Source: Afipia sp. OHSU_II-C1
GTDB taxonomy: Bacteria; Pseudomonadota; Alphaproteobacteria; Rhizobiales; Xanthobacteraceae
Assembly (NCBI RefSeq): GCF_000497575.1
Contig: NZ_APJI01000025.1
Coordinates: forward strand, 1 to 64,000
DNA: 64,000 bases
Reading direction: 5' to 3'
Positions 53,555 to 61,345 of this stretch are shown piece by piece. Under the pieces are notes generated by a model. That model saw only the letters and a program-made list of their open reading frames with translations. It was not told where the DNA came from and ran no database searches. Made by a program: the position numbers and the translations under genes. How positions within the stretch are numbered: position 1 is the stretch's first letter; each line of letters opens with the position of its first letter.

Positions 53555-54253
53555 ATGTTTCCCGAGCGTTGCTTAATGGAGAGATGCGATTTGTCCGGAA
53601 TTTTTTCTTTGAGCGGAATTCCTGCGCCTACGAAACGGCGGGTATTCTTTTCGTTCCATTACAAGGATGTATTTCGTGTAAATGTCGTAAGAAAATCAGG
53701 CGAATTCGCGCAATCATCGTCGGATTCAGGAAGGCATATCGAAGGCTACTACGACAAAAGCTTGTGGGAGAAGAAGCGAACAGAGAGTGATGAGGCGTTG
53801 CGCAAGATGATTAGAGATGGTGTTCACAATACTTCAGCGGTTTGTGTGCTCATAGGTTCGGCCACATGGCAACGGCCGTGGGTGCGATACGAAATCGCTC
53901 GCAGCGTTATCGATGGAAAGGGACTATTGGGTGTCAATATAAATTCAATAAAACATCATGAGACTGGCGAAGTGAATAAATTAGGTGAAAACCCATGTCG
54001 CTATCTGGGGGTGGCAGCGCGGCAGAACGGTAGCTACTATTTATGTGAACGTCGCTCGGTTAGCGGAAAATATAAATGGGAATGGTACGGAAAGCACACA
54101 ACGCCGATCGAGGTCCCAAAATACATGAAAAAACCTCGCCAAGGAGAGCCTCTTCGGCTGTCCGAGTTCGTGCGCCTGTACGACTGGAAGAATAATGGAC
54201 ATGCAAACATCGGGGCATGGATAGATCTTGCAGCGCAGGAAGCGGGTCGCTAA
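53555..54253 (+). CDS. TIR-like (ThsB/DUF1863-type) protein, TIR6
   Basis: A 232-residue TIR-like protein with RRVFFSFHYKDVFRVNVVRK (strand 1, about 28-47), SAVCVLIGSATWQRPWV and VRYEIARSVIDGKGLLGVNI with candidate Glu113. A longer C-terminal region (YYLCERRSVSGKYKWEWYGK onward) follows. It is the last gene of operon C. The start is uncertain between 53555 and 53576 because neither has a clear ribosome binding site. Its relation to TIR1 and TIR3 suggests cyclic-nucleotide synthesis. Confidence 0.8.
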   Translation: MFPERCLMERCDLSGIFSLSGIPAPTKRRVFFSFHYKDVFRVNVVRKSGEFAQSSSDSGRHIEGYYDKSLWEKKRTESDEALRKMIRDGVHNTSAVCVLIGSATWQRPWVRYEIARSVIDGKGLLGVNINSIKHHETGEVNKLGENPCRYLGVAARQNGSYYLCERRSVSGKYKWEWYGKHTTPIEVPKYMKKPRQGEPLRLSEFVRLYDWKNNGHANIGAWIDLAAQEAGR

Positions 54254-54324
54254 CGCAAGGATTGTCGCAACATTAGAGAGCGAGCTACCTTGCCTGCACA
54301 AATGTAAGACAACATTTAGAATGA

Positions 54325-54873
54325 CTATTGGCGAGGTTCATCAGTTCGGTGCTCGATCGCTGCTCGAACATACGTTGCTAACGTTAGACTGTTTTGATCG
54401 ATGTCATTTAACCACACTACTTTGCCCCCGGCACCGCGCGCCGCGCGCAGAGGGCTGCTGCGCTTGTCCAATGTCAGGACGATCGAGTGAAACGACTTCG
54501 CTGCTAGCGAAATGTCGGCTTCGTGCTTTTGAAGCTTAGTAGGGCGTACTATCCCAGATGTTCCGTACTTCAGCATGAAATCGATTTCTTCGGGAGCGGC
54601 GAATCGCCCTTGATCGAATCCGCCAAACCGCTGCTCGTTGAGTGACTTGGTATCGTCAGCAAATCCGAAGATGGAATCTGTGCGGACGTTGCACCGTTGC
54701 ATGGTCTTGCGAATGAAATCGTCTAGGTCGGGCTTGCCGACAGGTATCTCGAATTCCGCTTCGCGAGTATGCATGATGGCGAATTCAGGCGCGGGCAGTT
54801 CTACGGCTAGGTCAAGATGCCTCTCGTAAAGGAAATTCCAAACGTTTCCATCAATAAAGACGCCGATCATCAA
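54325..54873 (-). CDS. PIN-like domain protein
   Basis: A 182-residue protein whose start GVFIDGNVWNFLYE (Asp8) and later KHEADISLAAKS and VLTLDKRSSPLR segments look like the acidic positions of a PIN-type ribonuclease fold. Family assignment is by pattern only. It is convergent with operon C and not obviously part of it; toxin-antitoxin pairing was not seen because no small partner gene lies adjacent. The start is either of two consecutive ATGs (54873 or 54870). Confidence 0.55.
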   Translation of the reverse strand: MMIGVFIDGNVWNFLYERHLDLAVELPAPEFAIMHTREAEFEIPVGKPDLDDFIRKTMQRCNVRTDSIFGFADDTKSLNEQRFGGFDQGRFAAPEEIDFMLKYGTSGIVRPTKLQKHEADISLAAKSFHSIVLTLDKRSSPLRAARGAGGKVVWLNDIDQNSLTLATYVRAAIEHRTDEPRQ

Positions 54874-55058
54874 AGACTCACTGTGGACGTCACCTCACCG
54901 ATCGGGCTGCTGCTGGCTAACCCCAGTCTTGGACACTAAGCGGCAGCCAGTACCATAGAATTATCTCGGCTACGTTTGTTGTCAATCACACGGTGCATCG
55001 AGTTATGCTGACCCACCATGAGAGTGGTAAATTCTCTGAGATCACCGATGTTATCGGA

Positions 55059-56603
55059 TTATCCCGGTTTGAATCCCAACGCTTGGCATTGCTCGAACCA
55101 TGCCAGCGGTAAGGTCTTTGGGATCCGGACCAAGGATAGGTTCGACGGCTGATCGCCATTCAAAATGTCTGCTGTGATGTTTGGTGCGAGAAATGCATAG
55201 CGCAGTTCCTGCCGCACTGCCTTTGGATGCAGTTTGACCGAGGCGGCTAGCGCTTCGACAGTGTCAAATTTGTTGTTCTTTAGAGCGCGCAACCATGCAT
55301 GGCCTCGGACAATGACCTGAACCAGTTTTGCGTCGGGCTGGCCTTCGCTGCCTGCTTCAATGACAGTTGCAGAACCCGGTCGGCGCACCTGCCAAGGAAT
55401 TGTGAACTGGCTGGATCGAAGCTTCGCTGCTGGAGATGTGGTGATTTTGATGGCACGGCTGCTTAGCTCGGCACGCGCAACATAGATACCGATAATATCC
55501 GCATCCAACATGGCCTTATCGATCTTCAAACGTTCGCGCAGAGCGCTCATCACGGTCTGTTCGATGTTGGTTGCCGAGACGCGCGCGACCGATCCGGCTT
55601 GGGTTTTGCGGCCACGCAGGATTGCGGAGCTGACATAGAAGCGATAGCGGGCGCCGTTCTTCGACGAAAAGCTTGGGCTCATTGCGTTGCCGCGATCATC
55701 GAACAGTTTGCCCATCAGCAGTGCTCCGCTTTCGGATCGTTTAATTTTCCTTTTGTTGGTGCCGGCCGCGAGCAGTTCTTGAACCTTGTTGAAGGTTTTT
55801 CGGTCGATTATTGCTTTGTGCTCGCCCGGATACCATTTGCCGCCGTGACCGGTTTCGCCGATGTAAATTCTGTTTTTCAAGAAATGGGCGAGGGGACCAT
55901 AGGTGAATGGGATGCCGCCATTGAATTTCTTGACCTTGGTGTTTCGCCGCTTGGTGACGATGCCGCGCTTATCGAGATCCGCAACCAGGCGGCCGAATGA
56001 TTGCAACTCAATGTAACGCCGAAAAATAATGCGGACAGTTTCTGCCTCGGTCGAGTTTATGACGAGCTTTTTTTCACGTGCGTCATAACCGAGCGGGACT
56101 GTCCCGCCGGTCCATTTCCCCTTGCGGCGCGAGGCGGCGACCTTGTCCCGGACACGCTCGGAGGAGAGTTCGCGTTCGAATTGAGCGAAGGACAGCAGGA
56201 CGTTCAAGGTTAGCCGGCCCATCGAAGTGGTGGTGTTGAACTGCTGCGTCACGGCGACAAAAGAAATCGATCTTGCATCGAACGCTTCGACCAGTTTGGC
56301 GAAATCGGCCAGTGAACGGGTGAGGCGGTCAATCTTGTAGACCACGACGACATCGACCTTGCCTGCGTCGATATCCTTCAGAAGTTGTTTGAGGGCAGGA
56401 CGCTCGAGGTTGCCGCCGGAGAATGCCGGATCATCGTAAGGCTGCGGCAGCACCTTCCAGCCGAGTGATGCCTGGCTCTTTATATATGCCTCGCAAGCCT
56501 CCCGTTGGGCATCGAGCGAGTTGAATTCCAATTCCAGCCCATGTTCGGTCGATTTGCGGGTGTAGATGGCGCAGCGCAGGGGTTTGGAGACGCTACTTGC
56601 CAT
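55059..56603 (-). CDS. Large serine recombinase, right copy
   Basis: A 514-residue serine recombinase, colinear with the left copy at 11047-12582 and differing by many substitutions. The catalytic Ser is in YTRKSTEHG, with KIDRLTRSLADF and GTVPLGYDA; the zinc-ribbon region is again without paired cysteines (FDDRGNAMSPSFSSKNG). The ATG at 56603 overlaps the DUF2924 gene by 11 bases, as in the left copy. Same strand as the left copy, so the two cassettes are direct repeats bracketing about 41 kb. Confidence 0.88.
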   Translation of the reverse strand: MASSVSKPLRCAIYTRKSTEHGLELEFNSLDAQREACEAYIKSQASLGWKVLPQPYDDPAFSGGNLERPALKQLLKDIDAGKVDVVVVYKIDRLTRSLADFAKLVEAFDARSISFVAVTQQFNTTTSMGRLTLNVLLSFAQFERELSSERVRDKVAASRRKGKWTGGTVPLGYDAREKKLVINSTEAETVRIIFRRYIELQSFGRLVADLDKRGIVTKRRNTKVKKFNGGIPFTYGPLAHFLKNRIYIGETGHGGKWYPGEHKAIIDRKTFNKVQELLAAGTNKRKIKRSESGALLMGKLFDDRGNAMSPSFSSKNGARYRFYVSSAILRGRKTQAGSVARVSATNIEQTVMSALRERLKIDKAMLDADIIGIYVARAELSSRAIKITTSPAAKLRSSQFTIPWQVRRPGSATVIEAGSEGQPDAKLVQVIVRGHAWLRALKNNKFDTVEALAASVKLHPKAVRQELRYAFLAPNITADILNGDQPSNLSLVRIPKTLPLAWFEQCQALGFKPG

Positions 56604-57081
56604 CTGCCGCTTCCCTCGAAGGCTTCGACCGCAGGCCGAAAAACCGCGGGCCATTCCAATTGCTACCGGCAATGAGGGATGCGATCTCGGAGAGGGATGC
56701 ATAGGTCTTGCCGTCATAGGCAAAACCGTCGGGCCGGACCACGACGCGGTAAGTCTTTCCCTTCCACGTCCGGACTAGCTCCGAGCCCGGTTTGATCCGG
56801 CGCGGCAACTCCAGCTTCCCGGTTGGCTTGGCGGCCATGGCTTTCACAAGCTGATCGAGCAGGCGCTTGGTCGAGCCGGACAACCCGCCATAGGCCTTTT
56901 CTTGAATCCGCTGGGCGATGCTCCGGCGTAGCAGGTCCGGACCGAACGCCTTTGGCGGATCTGTTCGAAGCACCTCCCGGTAATATTTGCGCAGTTCGAC
57001 GATGGGAGCTGTCGCCAGCCGATCCAGTTCGGCTTCCACCGTGGGATCAACTGGCTTCATGGAGGAGGGCGCTTGGATCAT
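56593..57081 (-). CDS. DUF2924 protein, right copy
   Basis: A 162-residue DUF2924 protein, paralogue of 12572-13060. Conserved blocks are [51 protein letters not shown] and [18 protein letters not shown]. The ATG at 57081 overlaps the DUF3489 stop. The same gene order as the left cassette supports its start and reality. Confidence 0.85.
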   Translation of the reverse strand: MIQAPSSMKPVDPTVEAELDRLATAPIVELRKYYREVLRTDPPKAFGPDLLRRSIAQRIQEKAYGGLSGSTKRLLDQLVKAMAAKPTGKLELPRRIKPGSELVRTWKGKTYRVVVRPDGFAYDGKTYASLSEIASLIAGSNWNGPRFFGLRSKPSREAADGK

Positions 57082-57431
57082 TTCGCAGACGCCGTCTTGC
57101 CGATCCGATAGACGCGCTCGTCGCCGACCTTCTCCGAGGTCAGGTTCAGCTTGAGCTTCTTGCGCACTACGCCCGCAAAGAAACCCCGCACCGAATGTTG
57201 CTGCCAATCGGTTGCCTTCATGATGGCGGCGATGGTGGTGCCGGACGGCGCACGGAGCATCTCGAGGACCTTGTCCTGCTTGGACACGGCCACGTTCGGC
57301 GTCTTCTCCATGACCGGCTTCTTCGGCGCGACAGGCAGCTGAGCCTTCGAGGCCGGTTTCGTCGGTCGCTTTGATGACGGTGAGGATTTACGCCCGGTCT
57401 TGCGAGAGGGCTTTCGATTGCTGATGGGCAT
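57078..57431 (-). CDS. DUF3489 protein, right copy
   Basis: A 117-residue DUF3489 protein, paralogue of 13057-13410. A basic low-complexity N-terminus leads to [20 protein letters not shown] and [17 protein letters not shown]. The ATG at 57431 follows GGAGAACCG. It is probably a DNA-binding accessory factor of the recombinase cassette. Confidence 0.85.
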   Translation of the reverse strand: MPISNRKPSRKTGRKSSPSSKRPTKPASKAQLPVAPKKPVMEKTPNVAVSKQDKVLEMLRAPSGTTIAAIMKATDWQQHSVRGFFAGVVRKKLKLNLTSEKVGDERVYRIGKTASAK

Positions 57432-57528
57432 TTCGGTTCTCCTGCGTGCACGACGGCATCCTGTGCCGCCACTGCCGCAAGCCCGTCGGTTGCCGACGGG
57501 CAGAGAACCTTACGGTTGGAAGAGATCC

Positions 57529-57753
57529 TTAGTCGCTCGACAACCGGTTCAGGAGGGAAGCTGCATCCTGCAAGCGGCCGGTCTCATAGAAAATCTGTTC
57601 GAGATCCATCGAAACTCTGACGCCCTCGGCGACACTGCCGGCCAGCGCGCAGGCTTCCGCGGCCTTGGCAATCCGCGCGGCCTCGCCAAGGCGAATGCCG
57701 ATCTCGGTGAGGATAAGCCCGATTGCCTGTTCTGTAACTTTGCGATCCATCAT
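57529..57753 (-). CDS. Small helical protein of the recombinase cassette, right copy
   Basis: A 74-residue helical protein starting MMDRKVTEQAIGLILTEI, paralogue of 13510-13734 with the same length and a similar ending (SLLNRLSSD). Conservation between the two cassettes supports it as a real gene. Its function is unknown. Confidence 0.75.
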   Translation of the reverse strand: MMDRKVTEQAIGLILTEIGIRLGEAARIAKAAEACALAGSVAEGVRVSMDLEQIFYETGRLQDAASLLNRLSSD

Positions 57754-57887
57754 TCTGCCTCCGATTTGCGGCGACAGTGACGCTCCACGTGCGGGGGAAG
57801 TCGAGCGGAAACGCAGCAATCTTATGGCTCTTATCGGCCAGTCCGGATCACGTTGTGATCAAAAAAAGAAGCCCGAAGCTGCACGGC

Positions 57888-58163
57888 TTATTTAGTCGGA
57901 CGCTTTGAGGCGGCTTTGGGCGAGCCCTTTCCGCCAACGTAGTCTTTGAACAGCTTCACAGGATCGGCGCCAAGAGCGCGCGCAATGGCCGTGAATTCGA
58001 TGACATCAAGACGGCGCTCCCCGTTCTCATACTTCGCAACAAAGGATTGAGGCCGCCCAAGTTTCTTGGCCAAGGCCTGCTGGCGAACGTCCGCCGATTT
58101 CCGCACTGCGACAAGCAGGTCGATCAGGCGGGCATATTCCGCGGATTTGAGGGTCTTCTGCAT
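57888..58163 (-). CDS. XRE-family helix-turn-helix regulator, right copy
   Basis: A 91-residue Cro/CI-type protein, paralogue of 13853-14125. The helix-turn-helix is RQQALAKKLGRPQSFVAKYE, with ERRLDVIEFTAIARALG. The start at 58163 matches the left copy and lies 38 bases from its tandem operator-like repeats. Confidence 0.85.
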   Translation of the reverse strand: MQKTLKSAEYARLIDLLVAVRKSADVRQQALAKKLGRPQSFVAKYENGERRLDVIEFTAIARALGADPVKLFKDYVGGKGSPKAASKRPTK

Positions 58164-58200
58164 GCGCCGCCAAGGCCGTGAATCGGCGGCACACAATTTG

Positions 58201-58231
58201 ATCCCAGAAACGGATTATCCCAAAACTGGAT
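58201..58231. promoter_or_regulatory. Tandem operator-like repeats upstream of the right XRE gene
   Basis: Two copies of the 15-base unit, ATCCCAGAAACGGAT (58201-58215) and ATCCCAAAACTGGAT (58217-58231), with a 16-base period. The downstream copy equals the left-cassette unit exactly while the other differs at two bases. Position relative to the XRE start is the same in both cassettes. Confidence 0.6.
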
Positions 58232-58300
58232 ATTTTTGAGAAAGCACGCTATGGCTGCGAGAGCCGGTCCGATGAGGCTGGTGGAAGGGAAAGGCAGCCG

Positions 58301-59323
58301 ATGCGTGTTGTTGAAGGCACTTTAATTATTGCAATAGGGGCGGTGGCAATTACGAATTCAGCATTTTCTCAAGCAGCCTATAAACCTCAATGGCAAAAGG
58401 TCGAAGCAGACAATGGCGCTGTTTATCAAGTCGACCTGAATTCAATTTCGCACTTCAATAACGGGACCGCCGAGTCCGTTGTCTATGCCGTAGAGGGACC
58501 AGGCTACAATCCGGAGAACATGCGTCGTTTCTGGTTTGATTGCCAGGGAAAGTATCGGGATTCCACTGGTCCCGGAATTGGTCCAACGAGCTATGCTCCG
58601 CCGCGATCAATCATCGGCCGAATAAGTCAGATCGCATGCGCGGGTGCAAAGGAGACTCGATTTCAGGATTCATCTTCTCCCCAGCCGAAACCCACGCCAG
58701 CTCAGTATTGCGTTGGATTCTCTCCGGCAAGTTGCGCCAGGATCACCGCGGCCGTGGAAGCCAAGCCCAAGCCGGATTATTGCAGGCCGGGATTTGGGCT
58801 TGTCGGAAGCGGGCTATCGTCCGAACAGCTTCGCATCTGTTATGTGATCAGCAGCGAGGAGGTCCGTACCCGAAATGACTCGTCGAGTCAGATGTCCGGT
58901 GGTGAGCCTGCGGCGCGTTCCTACAACATGACGCTGACGGCTACAAAAGGCGAGTTCCCCACTATCGTAGGTCACACAGATCTTCCTGACGGCACAAAGC
59001 TGCTTGTGTCGATAACGAAGCCTCGCCTGCCTAATGCACGCGAATTGCTCTCGTCCGGCCGACCCATGTGTGAGGATGACTGCCTTCCAGCCGCCGGCCC
59101 AAAAGGCGAAGTTCTCGGTGTCGCCACAACTGCGTTGGCTGGCGCTTTCTCAGCCGGACCATTTTCGTGGGCGGGGAAGCCGTTCCGCCCAGGGACATTC
59201 GAGGTTGAAATATTCCTGGTGTCTCTGCCCGGCGAGCAACCTCGAAGTCCGCAAGATTATGAGAAACAGATGGACCGGATGAAGAAGCCGGTTCTGACCA
59301 GTTCCGTGGTCGTTTCTCCATAG
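58301..59323 (+). CDS. Secreted protein of unknown function
   Basis: A 340-residue protein with a probable Sec signal (GTLIIAIGAVAITNSAFSQA; cleavage near residue 25). The mature part has paired cysteines (CRPGFGLVG and MCEDDCLPA regions) and no recognised domain. The N-terminal mature segment, with WQKVEADNGAVYQVDLNSIS, resembles small surface-adhesin or periplasmic repeat-containing proteins without a firm match. It is divergent from the recombinase cassette, in the position where the left cassette has its lipoprotein gene. Confidence 0.6.
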   Translation: MRVVEGTLIIAIGAVAITNSAFSQAAYKPQWQKVEADNGAVYQVDLNSISHFNNGTAESVVYAVEGPGYNPENMRRFWFDCQGKYRDSTGPGIGPTSYAPPRSIIGRISQIACAGAKETRFQDSSSPQPKPTPAQYCVGFSPASCARITAAVEAKPKPDYCRPGFGLVGSGLSSEQLRICYVISSEEVRTRNDSSSQMSGGEPAARSYNMTLTATKGEFPTIVGHTDLPDGTKLLVSITKPRLPNARELLSSGRPMCEDDCLPAAGPKGEVLGVATTALAGAFSAGPFSWAGKPFRPGTFEVEIFLVSLPGEQPRSPQDYEKQMDRMKKPVLTSSVVVSP

Positions 59324-59450
59324 GAGTGATCGCGGCAATGGGTGCACGATGCAATTCTACCTGCTCGCACACAGAGCGTTTGAGTTAGTTGGTAAATAGT
59401 CCTTCTGCTATGAGCGCATAGTAGCCAAACGGGCGACCTGCCAATTTACA

Positions 59451-60920
59451 CTAACTCCAGCGCCGCCGTTTGCCATACGGCGTAGGTATTTTCGACTTGG
59501 CAACAATGACCTTCCACTCGTCCGGTGAGATGTAACTCATCCACGGGATATTTTTGTCGAGGAGCGCTTGGCTAACCGAGTCGCATTGGTCGTCATGTTT
59601 GACGCCGGGGAATGCGAAGAGTTCGGATTCGAAATCAGCCAACCATGGCGCGCGCTCGGGGAGCAGGGCTTGGCCAGCTTCAAATTTTGCTGACGCAACT
59701 GCCATCCGGCTAACCTTGTCCCCATCGGGCCTGACGCCGATGATCCCCGGAACTCTTGCACGTAATTCTTGAACCAGCATCGTTCCGGCGCCGGCATCCT
59801 CTATTAGGACGCGTCGGGCGCCCCATTTCTTCGCCTGGGCCTCGACAGTTGCCTTGAGGGCGGGGTAATCGACGCGTCCGCGCCAGACATCCACCAGAAA
59901 CCAGCGCATTTTGCTGGCCAAGATCCAAGTGGTGCAAACCGACCAATCATTTTGCGGGCCTCCTTTATTAGCTGTGTCCCAGCTCTGCAGGATCATCAGG
60001 CGTTCAGACATGGGAGGCAGCTCCTTGTACCGAACAATCCAGTGACGCTTGATCATCGCGCCTCCCGGGGGGACGGGCAGCTGCTGATACTGCGCGGAGA
60101 AAGCATCGCTCCCGATTTGCATTTTCAGCGCTTCCAGGACATGGAGCGGCTCGCGTTCGGGGGACAAGACTTCGCCAGCTTTTCGAAAGTGAAGCTCGCC
60201 GTTCCAACCCTGGATTGTCTCGTCGTGCTCTGCGATAGCGGGCAGGTTAAGAATTTCCCACTCGTCCGATTGCTCGGTCAAGAATCCGGTCAGGTCGTCC
60301 ATGTGGACCCGCTGCATGACGATTACGATCGCGCCGGTGCGCTTGTCGTCTAGCCGGGAGAGCAGCGTGTTCGTGAACCACTGGTTCGCGCCGTTGCGTT
60401 TGGCTTCAGAAAACGCATCGTCCGGCTTGAGAGGGTCATCAATGACGATAATGTCGCCGCCGCGGCCCGTGAGCGTACCGCCGACGGAGGCAGCCAATCG
60501 GAATCCTCTAGCAGTCAGTTCGATTTCGATTTCATTGTTTTTGAAAGCTCCCACGCGCGTTCCTGGAAACACGGCTCGATACCATTTCGACTCCAGTACC
60601 GCGCGAAAGTCATTCGAGTGCTTCTTGGCCAACTCGCCCGAATAGCTCGCGCAGATGATGCGACGAGAGGGATTATGCCCCAGTACATAGGCAGGAAAGG
60701 CTACTGACGACATGATGGACTTGAGGGATCTCGGCGGCATATTGATGATCAAGCGCCTGCATTCGCCCCGCCGTACGCGTTCCAGGCGATCTGCTATCGC
60801 ATCCAGATGCCAGCTGTGGATAAAGGTTTGTCCGGGTGTGAGTGTCAGAAATACCTTGTGCACGAACGCTCTAAAATCTGCACGCAAGAGCGCGTTCAGT
60901 ATGCGGCCATCACCTGTCAT
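59451..60920 (-). CDS. Phage terminase large subunit
   Basis: A 489-residue packaging motor/nuclease. The ATPase half has MPPRSLKSIMSSVAFP (Walker A-like), ADE-type ICASYSGELAKKHSNDF and Walker B DIIVIDDPLKP. The nuclease half has LQSWDTANKG, VLIEDAGAGT and KHDDQCDSVSQALL with acidic metal-binding residues. It packages DNA into phage heads. It overlaps the DUF5681 gene by 4 bases. No portal or capsid gene is present on either side, so this is a packaging remnant or a satellite cassette rather than a complete prophage. Confidence 0.88.
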   Translation of the reverse strand: MTGDGRILNALLRADFRAFVHKVFLTLTPGQTFIHSWHLDAIADRLERVRRGECRRLIINMPPRSLKSIMSSVAFPAYVLGHNPSRRIICASYSGELAKKHSNDFRAVLESKWYRAVFPGTRVGAFKNNEIEIELTARGFRLAASVGGTLTGRGGDIIVIDDPLKPDDAFSEAKRNGANQWFTNTLLSRLDDKRTGAIVIVMQRVHMDDLTGFLTEQSDEWEILNLPAIAEHDETIQGWNGELHFRKAGEVLSPEREPLHVLEALKMQIGSDAFSAQYQQLPVPPGGAMIKRHWIVRYKELPPMSERLMILQSWDTANKGGPQNDWSVCTTWILASKMRWFLVDVWRGRVDYPALKATVEAQAKKWGARRVLIEDAGAGTMLVQELRARVPGIIGVRPDGDKVSRMAVASAKFEAGQALLPERAPWLADFESELFAFPGVKHDDQCDSVSQALLDKNIPWMSYISPDEWKVIVAKSKIPTPYGKRRRWS

Positions 60921-61345
60921 TTGCGGCTGTCTCCTGTTTTTGCTTTTCGAGAATGAGTCGAACCAGCGGCTGGTGTTTTCAGAAAACTGGCGAGAATCGC
61001 TTTGTCTTCTTCCAAAATCTCATCGAGCTTGATCGTTGCTTCCCCTGAACCACCGTATCGGTCATACAGCGAGAGCATCAGCTTGAGCGCGACGGGCTCG
61101 CTTCGCATGGCGTCGTTGGCAAGTCGTCTGAGCATGACTTCCAAGGCAGGGAGCCGACGCGTCTTGCCGTTCTCAGTGACAGCAATCCGCTGGCCTAAAA
61201 CGTCCTGGAGCACCGCGCCGATCGGCCGGCTCCCCTTGGGCCGTCCTTTCGGGTTACCGCTCTGCCCCTTTTTGAACTGCGTCGCCTTTGGGGGACGACC
61301 GTAGCCGACGGCGTCGTCGGATGGCTTGCGTTTGCGACTAGCCAT
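60917..61345 (-). CDS. DUF5681 protein, right cassette
   Basis: A 142-residue protein with the N-terminal DUF5681 signature AVGYGRPPKATQFKKGQSGN, then PKGRPKG. It lies between the ParB-methylase and terminase genes, overlapping both, as expected for a packaging cassette. A role as a small terminase-like DNA-recognition factor is inferred from position. Confidence 0.82.
   Translation of the reverse strand: MASRKRKPSDDAVGYGRPPKATQFKKGQSGNPKGRPKGSRPIGAVLQDVLGQRIAVTENGKTRRLPALEVMLRRLANDAMRSEPVALKLMLSLYDRYGGSGEATIKLDEILEEDKAILASFLKTPAAGSTHSRKAKTGDSRK

Noticed and set aside
54325-54873. Toxin of a VapBC toxin-antitoxin pair
   Set aside because: No small antitoxin-like gene overlaps or adjoins it; the PIN-like pattern alone is not enough.
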